30,120 bases of DNA from a virus. Under the pieces are notes generated by a model. It searched no databases and was not told where the DNA came from. It saw nothing but the letters and a program-made list of their open reading frames with translations. The stretch spans positions 1 through 30,120 of IMG/VR virus record IMGVR_UViG_3300021379_000029; one strand, 5' to 3'. Below are positions 7,651 to 14,228 of this stretch, in pieces. The first letter of the stretch is position 1. Every line of letters begins with the position of its first letter. A program made the position numbers and the translations under genes.

Positions 7651-8103
7651 ATGGCTGATGCAGCAAAATGCACAATGGAAGTTACCGTTCTTCCAGACGA
7701 GATTGCAAAAACATTCTCAGCAACCACAACGGTTACACCTGAAGATGTGAATGACAAGTGGTACTACAAGCTATCATCTGTTGACAACACAAGTTCAGAT
7801 TTGATCGCTGGTACGTTTTTAGACTACACAGCGGTAGATAGCTCAACAGCGCCTACAGCAATTGACGTAGCTGACACAGTAAAGTTCTTGTACATCAAGA
7901 ACGTCGATACGAACAGCGGTTCAATCTATGTTACTGTTGACGGCACTGCGGCGACATCAAGCGTTGCTGGTGCAGTTGTCATTGGTCCAAACGAAAGCTT
8001 TGCAGCACGTTTGCCAAACTCAACAATCGCAGACATCAACGCAATTTCCTCAACAGGTACAGTTGAAGTAATTGTTGCTGCGCTAATCGACGACGTAGCG
8101 TAA
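7651..8103 (+). CDS. Putative virion structural protein
   Basis: A 150-residue protein with GGAG at 7640-7643 upstream of ATG 7651. The sequence is all-beta in character, with alternating Val/Thr/Ser strands, for example VKFLYIKNVDTNSGSIYVTV and FAARLPNSTIADINAIS. It resembles small beta-sandwich proteins often present beside fibre genes in marine phage genomes. No enzymatic motif is visible. It may be a fibre-attachment or decoration protein (inference from neighbours). Confidence 0.7.
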   Translation: MADAAKCTMEVTVLPDEIAKTFSATTTVTPEDVNDKWYYKLSSVDNTSSDLIAGTFLDYTAVDSSTAPTAIDVADTVKFLYIKNVDTNSGSIYVTVDGTAATSSVAGAVVIGPNESFAARLPNSTIADINAISSTGTVEVIVAALIDDVA

Positions 8104-8118
8104 TAGGGGCAGGTCACA

Positions 8119-8427
8119 ATGGCTAATACATTTAAGAACTACACGGCTTCCTCTGTTGGTCAATCAGAAGAAACCGTTTACACGGTGCCAGCAGGTACGA
8201 CTTCGGTGGTTATTGGATGTAACCTAGCCAATGTGACTTCCTCGACAGTAAATGTTTCTGTTAAGGCCGCGCACGTACATATCGTGAAAGATGTAGCGAT
8301 ACCAAGCGGTTCGGCCTTATCAGTCCTCGATGGCAAGGTTATTCTGTTGGAGAGTAACCCTGTAACCATCGAAAGCGACACGGATGAAAGTGTCGATGTT
8401 ATTCTAAGCGTACTGGAGCAGACATGA
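8119..8427 (+). CDS. Small beta-sandwich structural protein
   Basis: A 102-residue protein with strand-rich composition: SEETVYTVPAGTTSVVIGCN, STVNVSVKAAHVHIVKDVAI, LLESNPVTIESDTDES and VDVILSVLEQ. The layout is like the small phage proteins that form a single jelly-roll or Ig-like domain. It follows the similar gene at 7651-8103 and ends in an ATGA overlap with the next gene, so all are co-translated. A role in the tail or capsid surface is inferred from location only. Confidence 0.7.
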   Translation: MANTFKNYTASSVGQSEETVYTVPAGTTSVVIGCNLANVTSSTVNVSVKAAHVHIVKDVAIPSGSALSVLDGKVILLESNPVTIESDTDESVDVILSVLEQT

Positions 8428-8633
8428 GCAAATACATTGGTCGAGTTGTAACTACTGCGCAGAACAACAAGCAGTTGACTGTCACTGGCGATGTGAACTT
8501 TGACGGTGTGCTTAATAACGACGATAGCATTGACGCGCCTGTAACAATCGCATCAGGTCGTAATGCAATGGTGATTGGTCCTGTAACTGTAAATGCAGCT
8601 ATCACGATTAACGGAACCTTTACGGTGGTATAA
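8424..8633 (+). CDS. Small fibre-tip-like protein with GPVTV module
   Basis: A 69-residue protein starting in an ATGA overlap. Its C-terminal half (residues about 38-69) reads PVTIASGRNAMVIGPVTVNA and then ITINGTFTVV, a beta-turn module seen at the C-termini of many phage fibres. The same module closes the gene at 10616-11086 (NAMASGPVTVDTGVTLTV). The small size suggests a detached tip or clip domain that assembles with another fibre. It ends in a 1-nt overlap with the next gene. Confidence 0.7.
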   Translation: MSKYIGRVVTTAQNNKQLTVTGDVNFDGVLNNDDSIDAPVTIASGRNAMVIGPVTVNAAITINGTFTVV

Positions 8634-9196
8634 TGGCTAGTGAATTAACAGTACAAACGCTTAAAGGTCCACTGTCAGGTCCGAATGCTAATAAGATACT
8701 GATAGCAGATGGTCACAGTATCGAGGGCGTTGGTGGTGTTTTGCAGGTTGTTAGTGCAAAATTAACATCAGCTCTAACAATCAGCACAACGACAGAAACA
8801 GATACAGGTTTACAGTGTTCGATAACGCCGACATCAACAAGCAGTAAAATATTAATTCTTGCACAAATTAATGTTAGTAGTGGTAGCCCATCGTTTGGCG
8901 AACTAAACTTAACCCGTGGCAATACTGCAATTTATCAAGGCGATGCTTCGACAAACAGACAAAGCGCATCCGCAATGTTTTACACTTATATAGCAAGTAA
9001 CTCTGGTGTAATTATAAGCTACCCAATAAACTACATGGACAGTCCCGCAACGACTTCTGCGACAACTTACAAAATCAGAGCAAGCGCAGTGTCGTCTGGT
9101 TCAGTAATGATCAACAAATCATACCGTGATAGTGCATCTACTGATTATGACCACAGAGTGCCATCATCTATAACCCTAATGGAGATTGCAGGATGA
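8633..9196 (+). CDS. Fibre/appendage protein, paralogue set A, member 1
   Basis: A 187-residue protein, first of three consecutive paralogues. It has an N-terminal segment ending GGVLQVVSAKLTS, followed by the shared core CSITPTSTSSKILILAQINV. It ends ITLMEIAG. The core is a beta-strand pair with a hydrophobic KIL step. A variable middle (residues about 90-170) holds the differences among the paralogues. Such families are common as receptor-contact or decoration proteins in marine phages. The gene ends in ATGA overlap with member 2, and the end codons double as its ribosome binding site. Confidence 0.75.
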   Translation: MASELTVQTLKGPLSGPNANKILIADGHSIEGVGGVLQVVSAKLTSALTISTTTETDTGLQCSITPTSTSSKILILAQINVSSGSPSFGELNLTRGNTAIYQGDASTNRQSASAMFYTYIASNSGVIISYPINYMDSPATTSATTYKIRASAVSSGSVMINKSYRDSASTDYDHRVPSSITLMEIAG

Positions 9197-9198
9197 CG
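9181..9198 (+). repeat. Fibre junction repeat B, copy 1
   Basis: GGAGATTGCAGGATGACG encodes the C-terminal EIAG-stop of one gene and supplies the Shine-Dalgarno sequence and ATG of the next. Copies occur at 9669-9686 and, between unrelated genes, at 12637-12654. Confidence 0.6.
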
Positions 9199-9684
9199 AG
9201 TACACTCTACGTTGATAATCTTCAGCCTAACTTGGGTAGCAGAGTTGAGATACCTAGTCTGAAGCCGATCGCTGGGTCTGTGGTGCAGGTCGTGCAAGTG
9301 GATGATGCAGAGTTTAGCACTCGGTTTACAACAACATCTTCTAGTTATGTATCATCGGGCTATGACCTTGTAATTACACCTACAAGTACGAGCAGCAAAA
9401 TATTAATAACATGTAACTTTTCGGTTCACTCTACTTCAGGCTATGCGTATGGGCTTATTGCTCGCAACGGCACTCAGTTGGCTAACACTCAGTTTGCTTT
9501 TGGCGGCGGCGGGCAACCTTGGGGTATGGCTGGATCGACATTCTTAGACGAGCCAAACTCAACCTCGGCGGTCACATATACTTTGTATGGCTTCACCAAC
9601 AGTGGCACTGCATACTATGGATGGAACTCCTCGACAACTAACAATAACTTTTGTTATTTTATTGCACAGGAGATCGCACAATGA
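9193..9684 (+). CDS. Fibre/appendage protein, paralogue set A, member 2
   Basis: A 163-residue protein. The N-terminus is TSTLYVDNLQ, the STLxVxxI-type leader found in several neighbours. VVQVVQVDDAE, then YDLVITPTSTSSKILITCNF, matches the core of members 1 and 3. It ends YFIAQEIAQ. The middle contains a glycine-rich loop (FAFGGGGQPWGMAG) and aromatic strands not shared with the others. It starts within the upstream stop (ATGA). A variable surface on a fixed scaffold is the likely design (inference). Confidence 0.75.
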   Translation: MTSTLYVDNLQPNLGSRVEIPSLKPIAGSVVQVVQVDDAEFSTRFTTTSSSYVSSGYDLVITPTSTSSKILITCNFSVHSTSGYAYGLIARNGTQLANTQFAFGGGGQPWGMAGSTFLDEPNSTSAVTYTLYGFTNSGTAYYGWNSSTTNNNFCYFIAQEIAQ

Positions 9685-9686
9685 CC
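9669..9686 (+). repeat. Fibre junction repeat B, copy 2
   Basis: GGAGATCGCACAATGACC encodes EIAQ-stop of paralogue 2 and the Shine-Dalgarno and ATG of paralogue 3. It matches copy 1 (9181) and copy 3 (12637) with few changes. Confidence 0.6.
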
Positions 9687-10208
9687 AGCATAATAAAAGT
9701 CGATGAAATCCAGAAAACAGACGGTTCTAGCTTTGACTTTGGAAAGGTGTTGCAGGTAGAGCAGAAAGTGATGACATCTACAGCCAGTGTTTCATCAACA
9801 TCTTTTACAGAAATAGCAGGATTGACAACATCAATCACGCCATCAAGCGCAACTAGTAAAATACTGGTTGACGTAAACATGAATGTAAGTGCCTACGCAC
9901 ATTATGATATAAAACTGCAAGCTGACGGAACAGATATTTTAATTGGGGATGCAGCTGGTTCAAGAATAAGATCAACGTATCATGGTTATTTAGACACTAC
10001 CTACAATGGGTCTTATAACCAAATACCTGTAAGTATAAAATTCTTACATAGTCCGAATACTACTTCTGCTGTAACTTACAGACTTGTCACGGCATCACCA
10101 TACGGTTCATCATATACTATTACAGTAAATCGTACATTCTATGATACTGATGCTGCGTACACGGGTAGAACAGCATCTACTGTGACACTTACAGAAATCG
10201 CTGGCTAA
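9681..10208 (+). CDS. Fibre/appendage protein, paralogue set A, member 3
   Basis: A 175-residue protein. The ATG at 9681 overlaps the upstream stop and has AGGAG 8 nt upstream; an in-frame TTG at 9651 would add ten residues from inside the previous gene and is unlikely. The leader TSIIKVDEIQ precedes FGKVLQVEQKVMTST, then LTTSITPSSATSKILVDVNM, the paralogous core. It ends VTLTEIAG like member 1. The middle carries DIKLQADGTDILIGDAAG, and the SVKFLHSPNTTSAVTYR-like region resembles MDSPATTSATTYK of member 1, so members 1 and 3 are closest. Confidence 0.75.
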   Translation: MTSIIKVDEIQKTDGSSFDFGKVLQVEQKVMTSTASVSSTSFTEIAGLTTSITPSSATSKILVDVNMNVSAYAHYDIKLQADGTDILIGDAAGSRIRSTYHGYLDTTYNGSYNQIPVSIKFLHSPNTTSAVTYRLVTASPYGSSYTITVNRTFYDTDAAYTGRTASTVTLTEIAG

Positions 10209-10222
10209 AGGAGGCCAACACA

Positions 10223-10606
10223 ATGACAACAATAGCAAACGCATTAAGCGAACTAGGCGTCACAGAGTGGGTACTCCGTGGCGAGCCAACAACGGAAGCG
10301 GAGTTCAACGAGATGTTCCGCAAGGTCACTGGCAGTGATGCCAATGGCACAGCAATCGAAAGCAGCGATCCTTCTGACTGGGGTACAACATGGGCAGCGG
10401 TATCAGCTAAGAAGGACGAGCTTGTAGCTGCACAGCCTTTGAAAGAATTGCGTGAAGAACGTAATCGCTTAATCGCCGAGACAGACTGGTGGGCATCATC
10501 AGACCTAACAATGACCGCAGAGCAGACAGCATATCGTCAGGCGTTGCGTGACATCACAAATAGCTATTCATCGCTTGATGATGTAGTATGGCCTACAAAA
10601 CCATAA
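10223..10606 (+). CDS. Tail fibre assembly chaperone-like protein
   Basis: A 127-residue protein with a strong ribosome binding site, AAAGGAGG, upstream of ATG 10223. The C-terminal half has LREERNRLIAETDWWASSD, then YRQALRDITN and VVWPTKP. This arrangement (R..RN.L...DW...YRQALRD...WP.KP) is the hallmark of the phage tail assembly chaperone family related to T4 gp38-like and Mu-like fibre chaperones. It would help fold or attach one of the adjacent fibres. Length is normal. It sits between the paralogue set A and the next fibre gene. Confidence 0.8.
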   Translation: MTTIANALSELGVTEWVLRGEPTTEAEFNEMFRKVTGSDANGTAIESSDPSDWGTTWAAVSAKKDELVAAQPLKELREERNRLIAETDWWASSDLTMTAEQTAYRQALRDITNSYSSLDDVVWPTKP

Positions 10607-10615
10607 GGACATGAA

Positions 10616-11086
10616 ATGTCAGGATACATCGGCAGCATCCCAGTTCCACAGGCTACGCAGGTAAGCCAGAAGTTCGAAGCAACTGCGGGGCAGACAAGTT
10701 TTACCACAGTAGGGTTTACCTCTGGTTTTGTTGTTGTTTGGCTAAATGGGGTCAAGCTGGTTCCGTCTGTTGATTACAGCGACACTGATGGCGTCAATAT
10801 TGTTCTCACGAGTGGGGCCGCTGCTGGTGACACACTTGAAATACTTGCCTTTGAGACATTCCAAGTAGCCAATGTTGGTGGCGGTGGATCGTTCTTCAAG
10901 GGTGACAACGGGGATGTCGGTGATGCGAACACAGGACGTGGAGACATCTTCCGTGTGCATAACCAGACACTAACGGCAGACGTTACGATTGATGCAACTG
11001 AGAATGCAATGGCATCAGGTCCAGTAACCGTTGACACAGGCGTTACCTTGACCGTCACAACTGGGGGGAACTTGGCAATTGTCTGA
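10616..11086 (+). CDS. Tail fibre protein with NGVKL and GPVTV modules
   Basis: A 156-residue protein whose N-terminus, SGYIGSIPVPQATQ followed by FEATAGQTSFTTVGFTSGF, VVWLNGVKLVPSVDY and GDTLEILAF, is a well-known marine phage fibre module. A Gly-rich linker leads to FRVHNQTLTADVTIDATENA and a terminal GPVTVDTGVTLTV. The latter is shared with the 69-residue protein at 8424. AAGGAC lies just upstream of ATG 10616. The last 8 nt overlap the next gene, which uses a TTG start. Confidence 0.8.
   Translation: MSGYIGSIPVPQATQVSQKFEATAGQTSFTTVGFTSGFVVVWLNGVKLVPSVDYSDTDGVNIVLTSGAAAGDTLEILAFETFQVANVGGGGSFFKGDNGDVGDANTGRGDIFRVHNQTLTADVTIDATENAMASGPVTVDTGVTLTVTTGGNLAIV
11063..11070 (+). promoter_or_regulatory. 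Ribosome binding site for a UUG start
   Basis: GGGGGGAA lies 8 nt before TTG 11079. No ATG or GTG occurs in that frame for a long way downstream, and the translated N-terminus matches that of its paralogues. The site therefore supports UUG as the true start. Confidence 0.6.
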
Positions 11087-11480
11087 GATTAGAGCAACAA
11101 CAATTAGTGATAGTGCTGGTACTGGGCCGATTACGCTGACGGGGCAAAGTGCTGCGAAGGCTTGGTGTAACTGGAATGGAACTGGGACGGCTGCGATTAG
11201 AGACAGTTTTAATACTACATCAATAACCGACAACGGCATAGGCGACTATACGTTTACCATAACTAATAACCTAAGTGATACAAACTATTCTGTCACTACT
11301 TGCTCTCAATACTACCAAGGCGGCGCAACTGCGTCTGCTGCCTTAATGGGCTTAGAAATAAAACACACTACAACGGCAATGCAAGCTGGAAACATTACTT
11401 TTTGGCATAGGTATGGTCCAAGCACAACTTTGTATGATTGCACAACTGGATGCTTTACCATTAACGGAGACTTAGCATGA
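11079..11480 (+). CDS. Fibre/appendage protein, paralogue set B, member 1 (UUG start)
   Basis: A 133-residue protein, first of three tandem paralogues. The leader SEIRATTIS corresponds to STLKVTNIQ and STLNVSNIT of the next two. The core is SAAKAWCNWNGTGTAAIRDS, then FNTTSITDNGIGDYTFTITN, and it ends INGDLA. The start codon is TTG, supported by GGGGGGAA upstream and by the paralogue alignment. Four Cys residues in the second half may pair. Such KAWxxF...S(I/F)TDNGTG proteins are frequent in marine phage fibre regions. Confidence 0.72.
   Translation: MSEIRATTISDSAGTGPITLTGQSAAKAWCNWNGTGTAAIRDSFNTTSITDNGIGDYTFTITNNLSDTNYSVTTCSQYYQGGATASAALMGLEIKHTTTAMQAGNITFWHRYGPSTTLYDCTTGCFTINGDLA
11466..11480 (+). 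repeat. Fibre junction repeat A, copy 1
   Basis: GGAGACTTAGCATGA encodes GDLA-stop and, in the other frame, the Shine-Dalgarno and overlapping ATG of the next gene. Exact copy at 11870-11884 and one-base variant at 12235-12249. Confidence 0.75.
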
Positions 11481-11884
11481 GTACTCTAAAGGTCACAAAT
11501 ATTCAGGCCACAGGCGAAACAGCTAGTCGTGCAGTCTCAGGGGTTGCGGCGGCTTGGTATCACCTAGATAATGATTATACGGCATCACTTAGTCCTAATG
11601 GTGGAAATGTAAGTATTCAGGATAGTTTCAATACTTCTAGCATTACTGATAATGGAACTGGAAATTATTCCATGGCGTGGACAAACTCTTTTGATAATGC
11701 CCTTTATTCTAATTCTTTACTAGGTCAATATCTCAGTGACAGTGCTGCTTATGAATACGGATTTATGGCTAGTATTATTAATGCACCAACAGCAAGTGGG
11801 TACAGCTTTACTTGGCGATATTATAGTAACTCTTATTACGACCCATCTAAGTTTTGGGCAGTAGCGCACGGAGACTTAGCATGA
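11477..11884 (+). CDS. Fibre/appendage protein, paralogue set B, member 2
   Basis: A 135-residue protein. Leader STLKVTNIQATGE, core AAAWYHLDNDYTAS, then SIQDSFNTSSITDNGTGNYS, and end WAVAHGDLA. Here KAW is AAW and the Cys of members 1 and 3 is replaced by Tyr. The C-terminal half is aromatic (FTWRYYSNSYYDPSKFW). The gene is visibly AT-rich. It starts by ATGA overlap within the repeated junction that also ends it. Confidence 0.75.
   Translation: MSTLKVTNIQATGETASRAVSGVAAAWYHLDNDYTASLSPNGGNVSIQDSFNTSSITDNGTGNYSMAWTNSFDNALYSNSLLGQYLSDSAAYEYGFMASIINAPTASGYSFTWRYYSNSYYDPSKFWAVAHGDLA
11870..11884 (+). repeat. Fibre junction repeat A, copy 2
   Basis: GGAGACTTAGCATGA, identical over 15 nt to the copy at 11466. 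It encodes the end of paralogue 2 and the Shine-Dalgarno and start of paralogue 3. Confidence 0.75.
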
Positions 11885-12249
11885 GTACACTAAACGTTTC
11901 CAACATCACCGATGGCACAGATACAGTAGAGACTAGCTATGTCCTGAATGGGTCGGCTAAGGCTTGGTGTTTGAATGAAACACTTGTAGATGCTTCTGGT
12001 TGGACAAATGAAAGTTTTAATGTTTCATCGTTTACCGATAATGGAACAGGTAAGCTTTTTATAGATATGACTACTTCTTTTGCTTCAACAAATTATGCTT
12101 GTATTGGTTGTGCAAGTACAAATTCATCTAATGATAATATCTTAACAAAGGTTTCTGGATTTACTGCAAGTAGAGATCATGTTTATATTTATGACAACGC
12201 TCTTGTAGACGGCCCAGTTTCATGGCTGGCATTAGGAGACCTAGCATGA
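11881..12249 (+). CDS. Fibre/appendage protein, paralogue set B, member 3
   Basis: A 122-residue protein starting at ATG 11881; an upstream in-frame ATG at 11854 lies inside member 2 and is less likely. The leader is STLNVSNITDGTDTVETSYV, the core GSAKAWCLNE, then SFNVSSFTDNGTGKL, and the end SWLALGDLA. The middle region (TSFASTNYACIGCASTNSSN) aligns loosely with NNLSDTNYSVTTCS of member 1, so members 1 and 3 share Cys positions. It is AT-rich like member 2. Confidence 0.75.
   Translation: MSTLNVSNITDGTDTVETSYVLNGSAKAWCLNETLVDASGWTNESFNVSSFTDNGTGKLFIDMTTSFASTNYACIGCASTNSSNDNILTKVSGFTASRDHVYIYDNALVDGPVSWLALGDLA
12235..12249 (+). repeat. Fibre junction repeat A, copy 3
   Basis: GGAGACCTAGCATGA differs from the other copies by one silent base. 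It links paralogue 3 to an unrelated downstream gene. Confidence 0.75.
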
Positions 12250-12653
12250 CGCATCTCTGGGAACGCCTACTAGAAGCTAAGTCACGCTTGAAGCCAGTGC
12301 AGTCTAAGTATCGTGTGCTATTTGAAGACCCGAATGCACCTGACGAACCTGCCAAGGTACTTGTGCCTGATCCAAACTGGATGGCTGCGGCACTAGAGGG
12401 CGACATCTTGCCACCTATTGACACCTACCAGCGTGATCGTTTGGTGCCTGACGGAGAGCCAAAGGAACACCCCTACGCAGAACCTATCGGTGCTATGACT
12501 GAAGAAGAAGCGATAGAGTATCTGGTAATGAAAGACATAGACCCTGCCGTGTGGCGGGACTACAAAGGAAACAGAACGATCATGAAGATTGTCCCTGTTG
12601 AAATGATCCCTAGTGATCGGTCATTTAGAAACGCATGGAGAATTGCACAATGA
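12246..12653 (+). CDS. Conserved phage protein with PSDRSFRNAW motif
   Basis: A 135-residue protein (ATG 12246, overlapping the previous stop). The C-terminal half is EEEAIEYLVMKDIDPAVWRD, then GNRTIMKIVPVEMIPSDRSF and RNAWRIAQ, a block I recall as strongly conserved in marine phages next to fibre genes. Middle residues include KVLVPDPNWMAAALEGD. Function is not established. Position and the shared DRxFRxAW motif with the next gene suggest a fibre-assembly or attachment role. Confidence 0.72.
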   Translation: MTHLWERLLEAKSRLKPVQSKYRVLFEDPNAPDEPAKVLVPDPNWMAAALEGDILPPIDTYQRDRLVPDGEPKEHPYAEPIGAMTEEEAIEYLVMKDIDPAVWRDYKGNRTIMKIVPVEMIPSDRSFRNAWRIAQ

Positions 12654-12654
12654 C
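12637..12654 (+). repeat. Fibre junction repeat B, copy 3
   Basis: GGAGAATTGCACAATGAC resembles the 9669 copy but joins genes unrelated to paralogue set A. It encodes WRIAQ-stop read in frame and provides Shine-Dalgarno and ATG for 12650. Confidence 0.5.
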
Positions 12655-12997
12655 AACTTACATCAATATCAACGGCGATGTTCGTGATGCGGCATCTCTA
12701 ACAGTTCCAACAGACCGCACATTCCGTGGGGCTTGGTCATTCAATGGCGATGCTGTCGATGTAGACATGGAGGCTGCACGTGAAATACACAAGGACAACT
12801 TGCGGGCAGAACGTAAGCCACGCCTAGATCAGCTAGACATTGATTTTATGCAAGCGTTGGAAGCTGGCAACAGCACAACACAGATTGCGACTGACAAGCA
12901 AACACTGCGTGACATCACAGACGATGCCCGTATTGCTGCGGCAGCAGACCCAGATGCACTAAAGGCGTTGGACTTAGCAACCCTTCTAGGAGAGTAA
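12650..12997 (+). CDS. Tail-associated chaperone-like protein
   Basis: A 115-residue protein. ATG 12650 overlaps the upstream stop and has GGAG at 12637-12640; an in-frame ATG at 12635 would lie too close to that site. It begins TTYININGDVRDAASLTVPT, then DRTFRGAWSFNGDAVDVDME. The second half is helical and charged (DNLRAERKPRLDQLDIDFMQ, ALEAGN, LRDITDDARI). The Arg-rich 'LRAxRKPRLDxLDxxFMxA' helix is typical of small phage tail-fibre assembly or chaperone-like proteins. The DRTFRGAW motif echoes the preceding gene. Confidence 0.72.
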   Translation: MTTYININGDVRDAASLTVPTDRTFRGAWSFNGDAVDVDMEAAREIHKDNLRAERKPRLDQLDIDFMQALEAGNSTTQIATDKQTLRDITDDARIAAAADPDALKALDLATLLGE

Positions 12998-13000
12998 CAC

Positions 13001-14029
13001 ATGAGCAAGGCACGTCAGTTAGCAGACTTAGGTAACGTCTATGACGATGGTGCCTTGTCACACCGCCGCTTGACGTATAACGGCGCAATGAATGTTTGGC
13101 AGCGTGGCACTTCGGCTGACACTGCGGCATCAGGCGATTATATGTGTGACCGTTGGAGAATACAACACAACGGAACAGATGGAAATGTAGACTGGGACCA
13201 AGAAACATCTAGCACACCAGACGGCTTTGCGTATGCACTTAAAGTTTCAATGGATGCTTCGGAAACGTCTTTGGATGCGGGGGACTACGTTTACATTACT
13301 CAGCGATTTGAAGGGCAAGACTTACAGCATTTAGAAAAAGGTACTGCTAATGCAAAAAAAGTAACTTTGTCTTTTTGGGTTAAATCATCGGTAGCTTCAA
13401 CGTACACTGCATCACTTACAGATGATGACAATACAAGAATAATTGGAAAATCTTACACTATTTCTACGGCAAACACATGGGAAAAGAAAGTAATTGTTTT
13501 TGATGGAGATACATCAGGTGCATTAGATAACGATGCAAACCGTAGTTTAGACGTAGACTTTTGGATTGACGCAGGGACAACATTTACAAGCGGCACATTT
13601 TCCACGGTATGGGCATCTGAAGTTAACGCAGATCGTGTCTACGACACCACAGGCTGGCTAGAAAGCTCAACCCCTACGTTCTACATCACAGGCGTCCAGC
13701 TAGAAGTAGGCGACACAGCCACCCCCTTCGAGCATCGGTCATACGGAGATGAACTGGCGAGGTGCCAGAGGTATTTTTATTCAAGAAGATTTGATAGCCG
13801 TGGTTATAATGGACATGGTGGTAACATGACTTACTATATGGATATGTCTTGGCCTACCACAATGAGGGCTGCTCCATCTGCTACTCTTACATCTAGCACA
13901 GCAATCACTAATAGTAACGGCAGTAGTATAGACAAGTTGTCCGCAGATTATTGTATTTACAGCGCTCAAATAACCGTCACAGGAAACTGGACAAGAGCTG
14001 ATTATTACAACTTGGATGCGGAGCTTTAA
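13001..14029 (+). CDS. Receptor-binding tail fibre/adhesin (QLEVG hinge)
   Basis: A 342-residue protein with GGAG upstream of ATG 13001. Residues 26-36 are TYNGAMNVWQR, the typical opening of a large phage adhesin family. A carbohydrate-binding-like jelly roll follows (DRWRI, YITQRFEGQDLQHLEKGT, VTLSFWVKSS, about residues 50-215). ITGVQLEVGDTATPFEHRSY and GDELARCQRYFYSRR (about 230-262) form the conserved hinge of this family, after which the C-terminal 80 residues are variable and probably the receptor-contact tip. The DNA around the hinge is GC-rich compared with both flanks. This is the best candidate host-range determinant. Confidence 0.85.
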   Translation: MSKARQLADLGNVYDDGALSHRRLTYNGAMNVWQRGTSADTAASGDYMCDRWRIQHNGTDGNVDWDQETSSTPDGFAYALKVSMDASETSLDAGDYVYITQRFEGQDLQHLEKGTANAKKVTLSFWVKSSVASTYTASLTDDDNTRIIGKSYTISTANTWEKKVIVFDGDTSGALDNDANRSLDVDFWIDAGTTFTSGTFSTVWASEVNADRVYDTTGWLESSTPTFYITGVQLEVGDTATPFEHRSYGDELARCQRYFYSRRFDSRGYNGHGGNMTYYMDMSWPTTMRAAPSATLTSSTAITNSNGSSIDKLSADYCIYSAQITVTGNWTRADYYNLDAEL

Positions 14030-14030
14030 A

Positions 14031-14228
14031 ATGGAAGCCATGAATATCACATCAGCACAATATAGACATAGTAGGTCTGGAGATGAAATTGTAGAAGAAA
14101 ATTCTACGATCATTGCTTCAATTGATGGAGTAGAAATGACAGTTCCAGTATCAGAAGCCAACCGCCACTACGCAGAGATCATGCGTCAGGTTGAGGCTGG
14201 CACACTAACCATACAGGATGCAGAATGA
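14031..14228 (+). CDS. Small fibre-associated protein
   Basis: A 65-residue protein. ATG 14031 has GGAG at 14020-14023 with a 7-nt spacer; ATG 14016 is in frame but inside the fibre gene. The C-terminal half is IDGVEMTVPVSEANRHYAEI, then MRQVEAGTLTIQDAE. This pattern (VP...N..Y..I...V..G.LTI..A) is frequent in tiny proteins following adhesin genes in marine phages and may act as their chaperone or attachment clip (inference). Confidence 0.7.
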   Translation: MEAMNITSAQYRHSRSGDEIVEENSTIIASIDGVEMTVPVSEANRHYAEIMRQVEAGTLTIQDAE

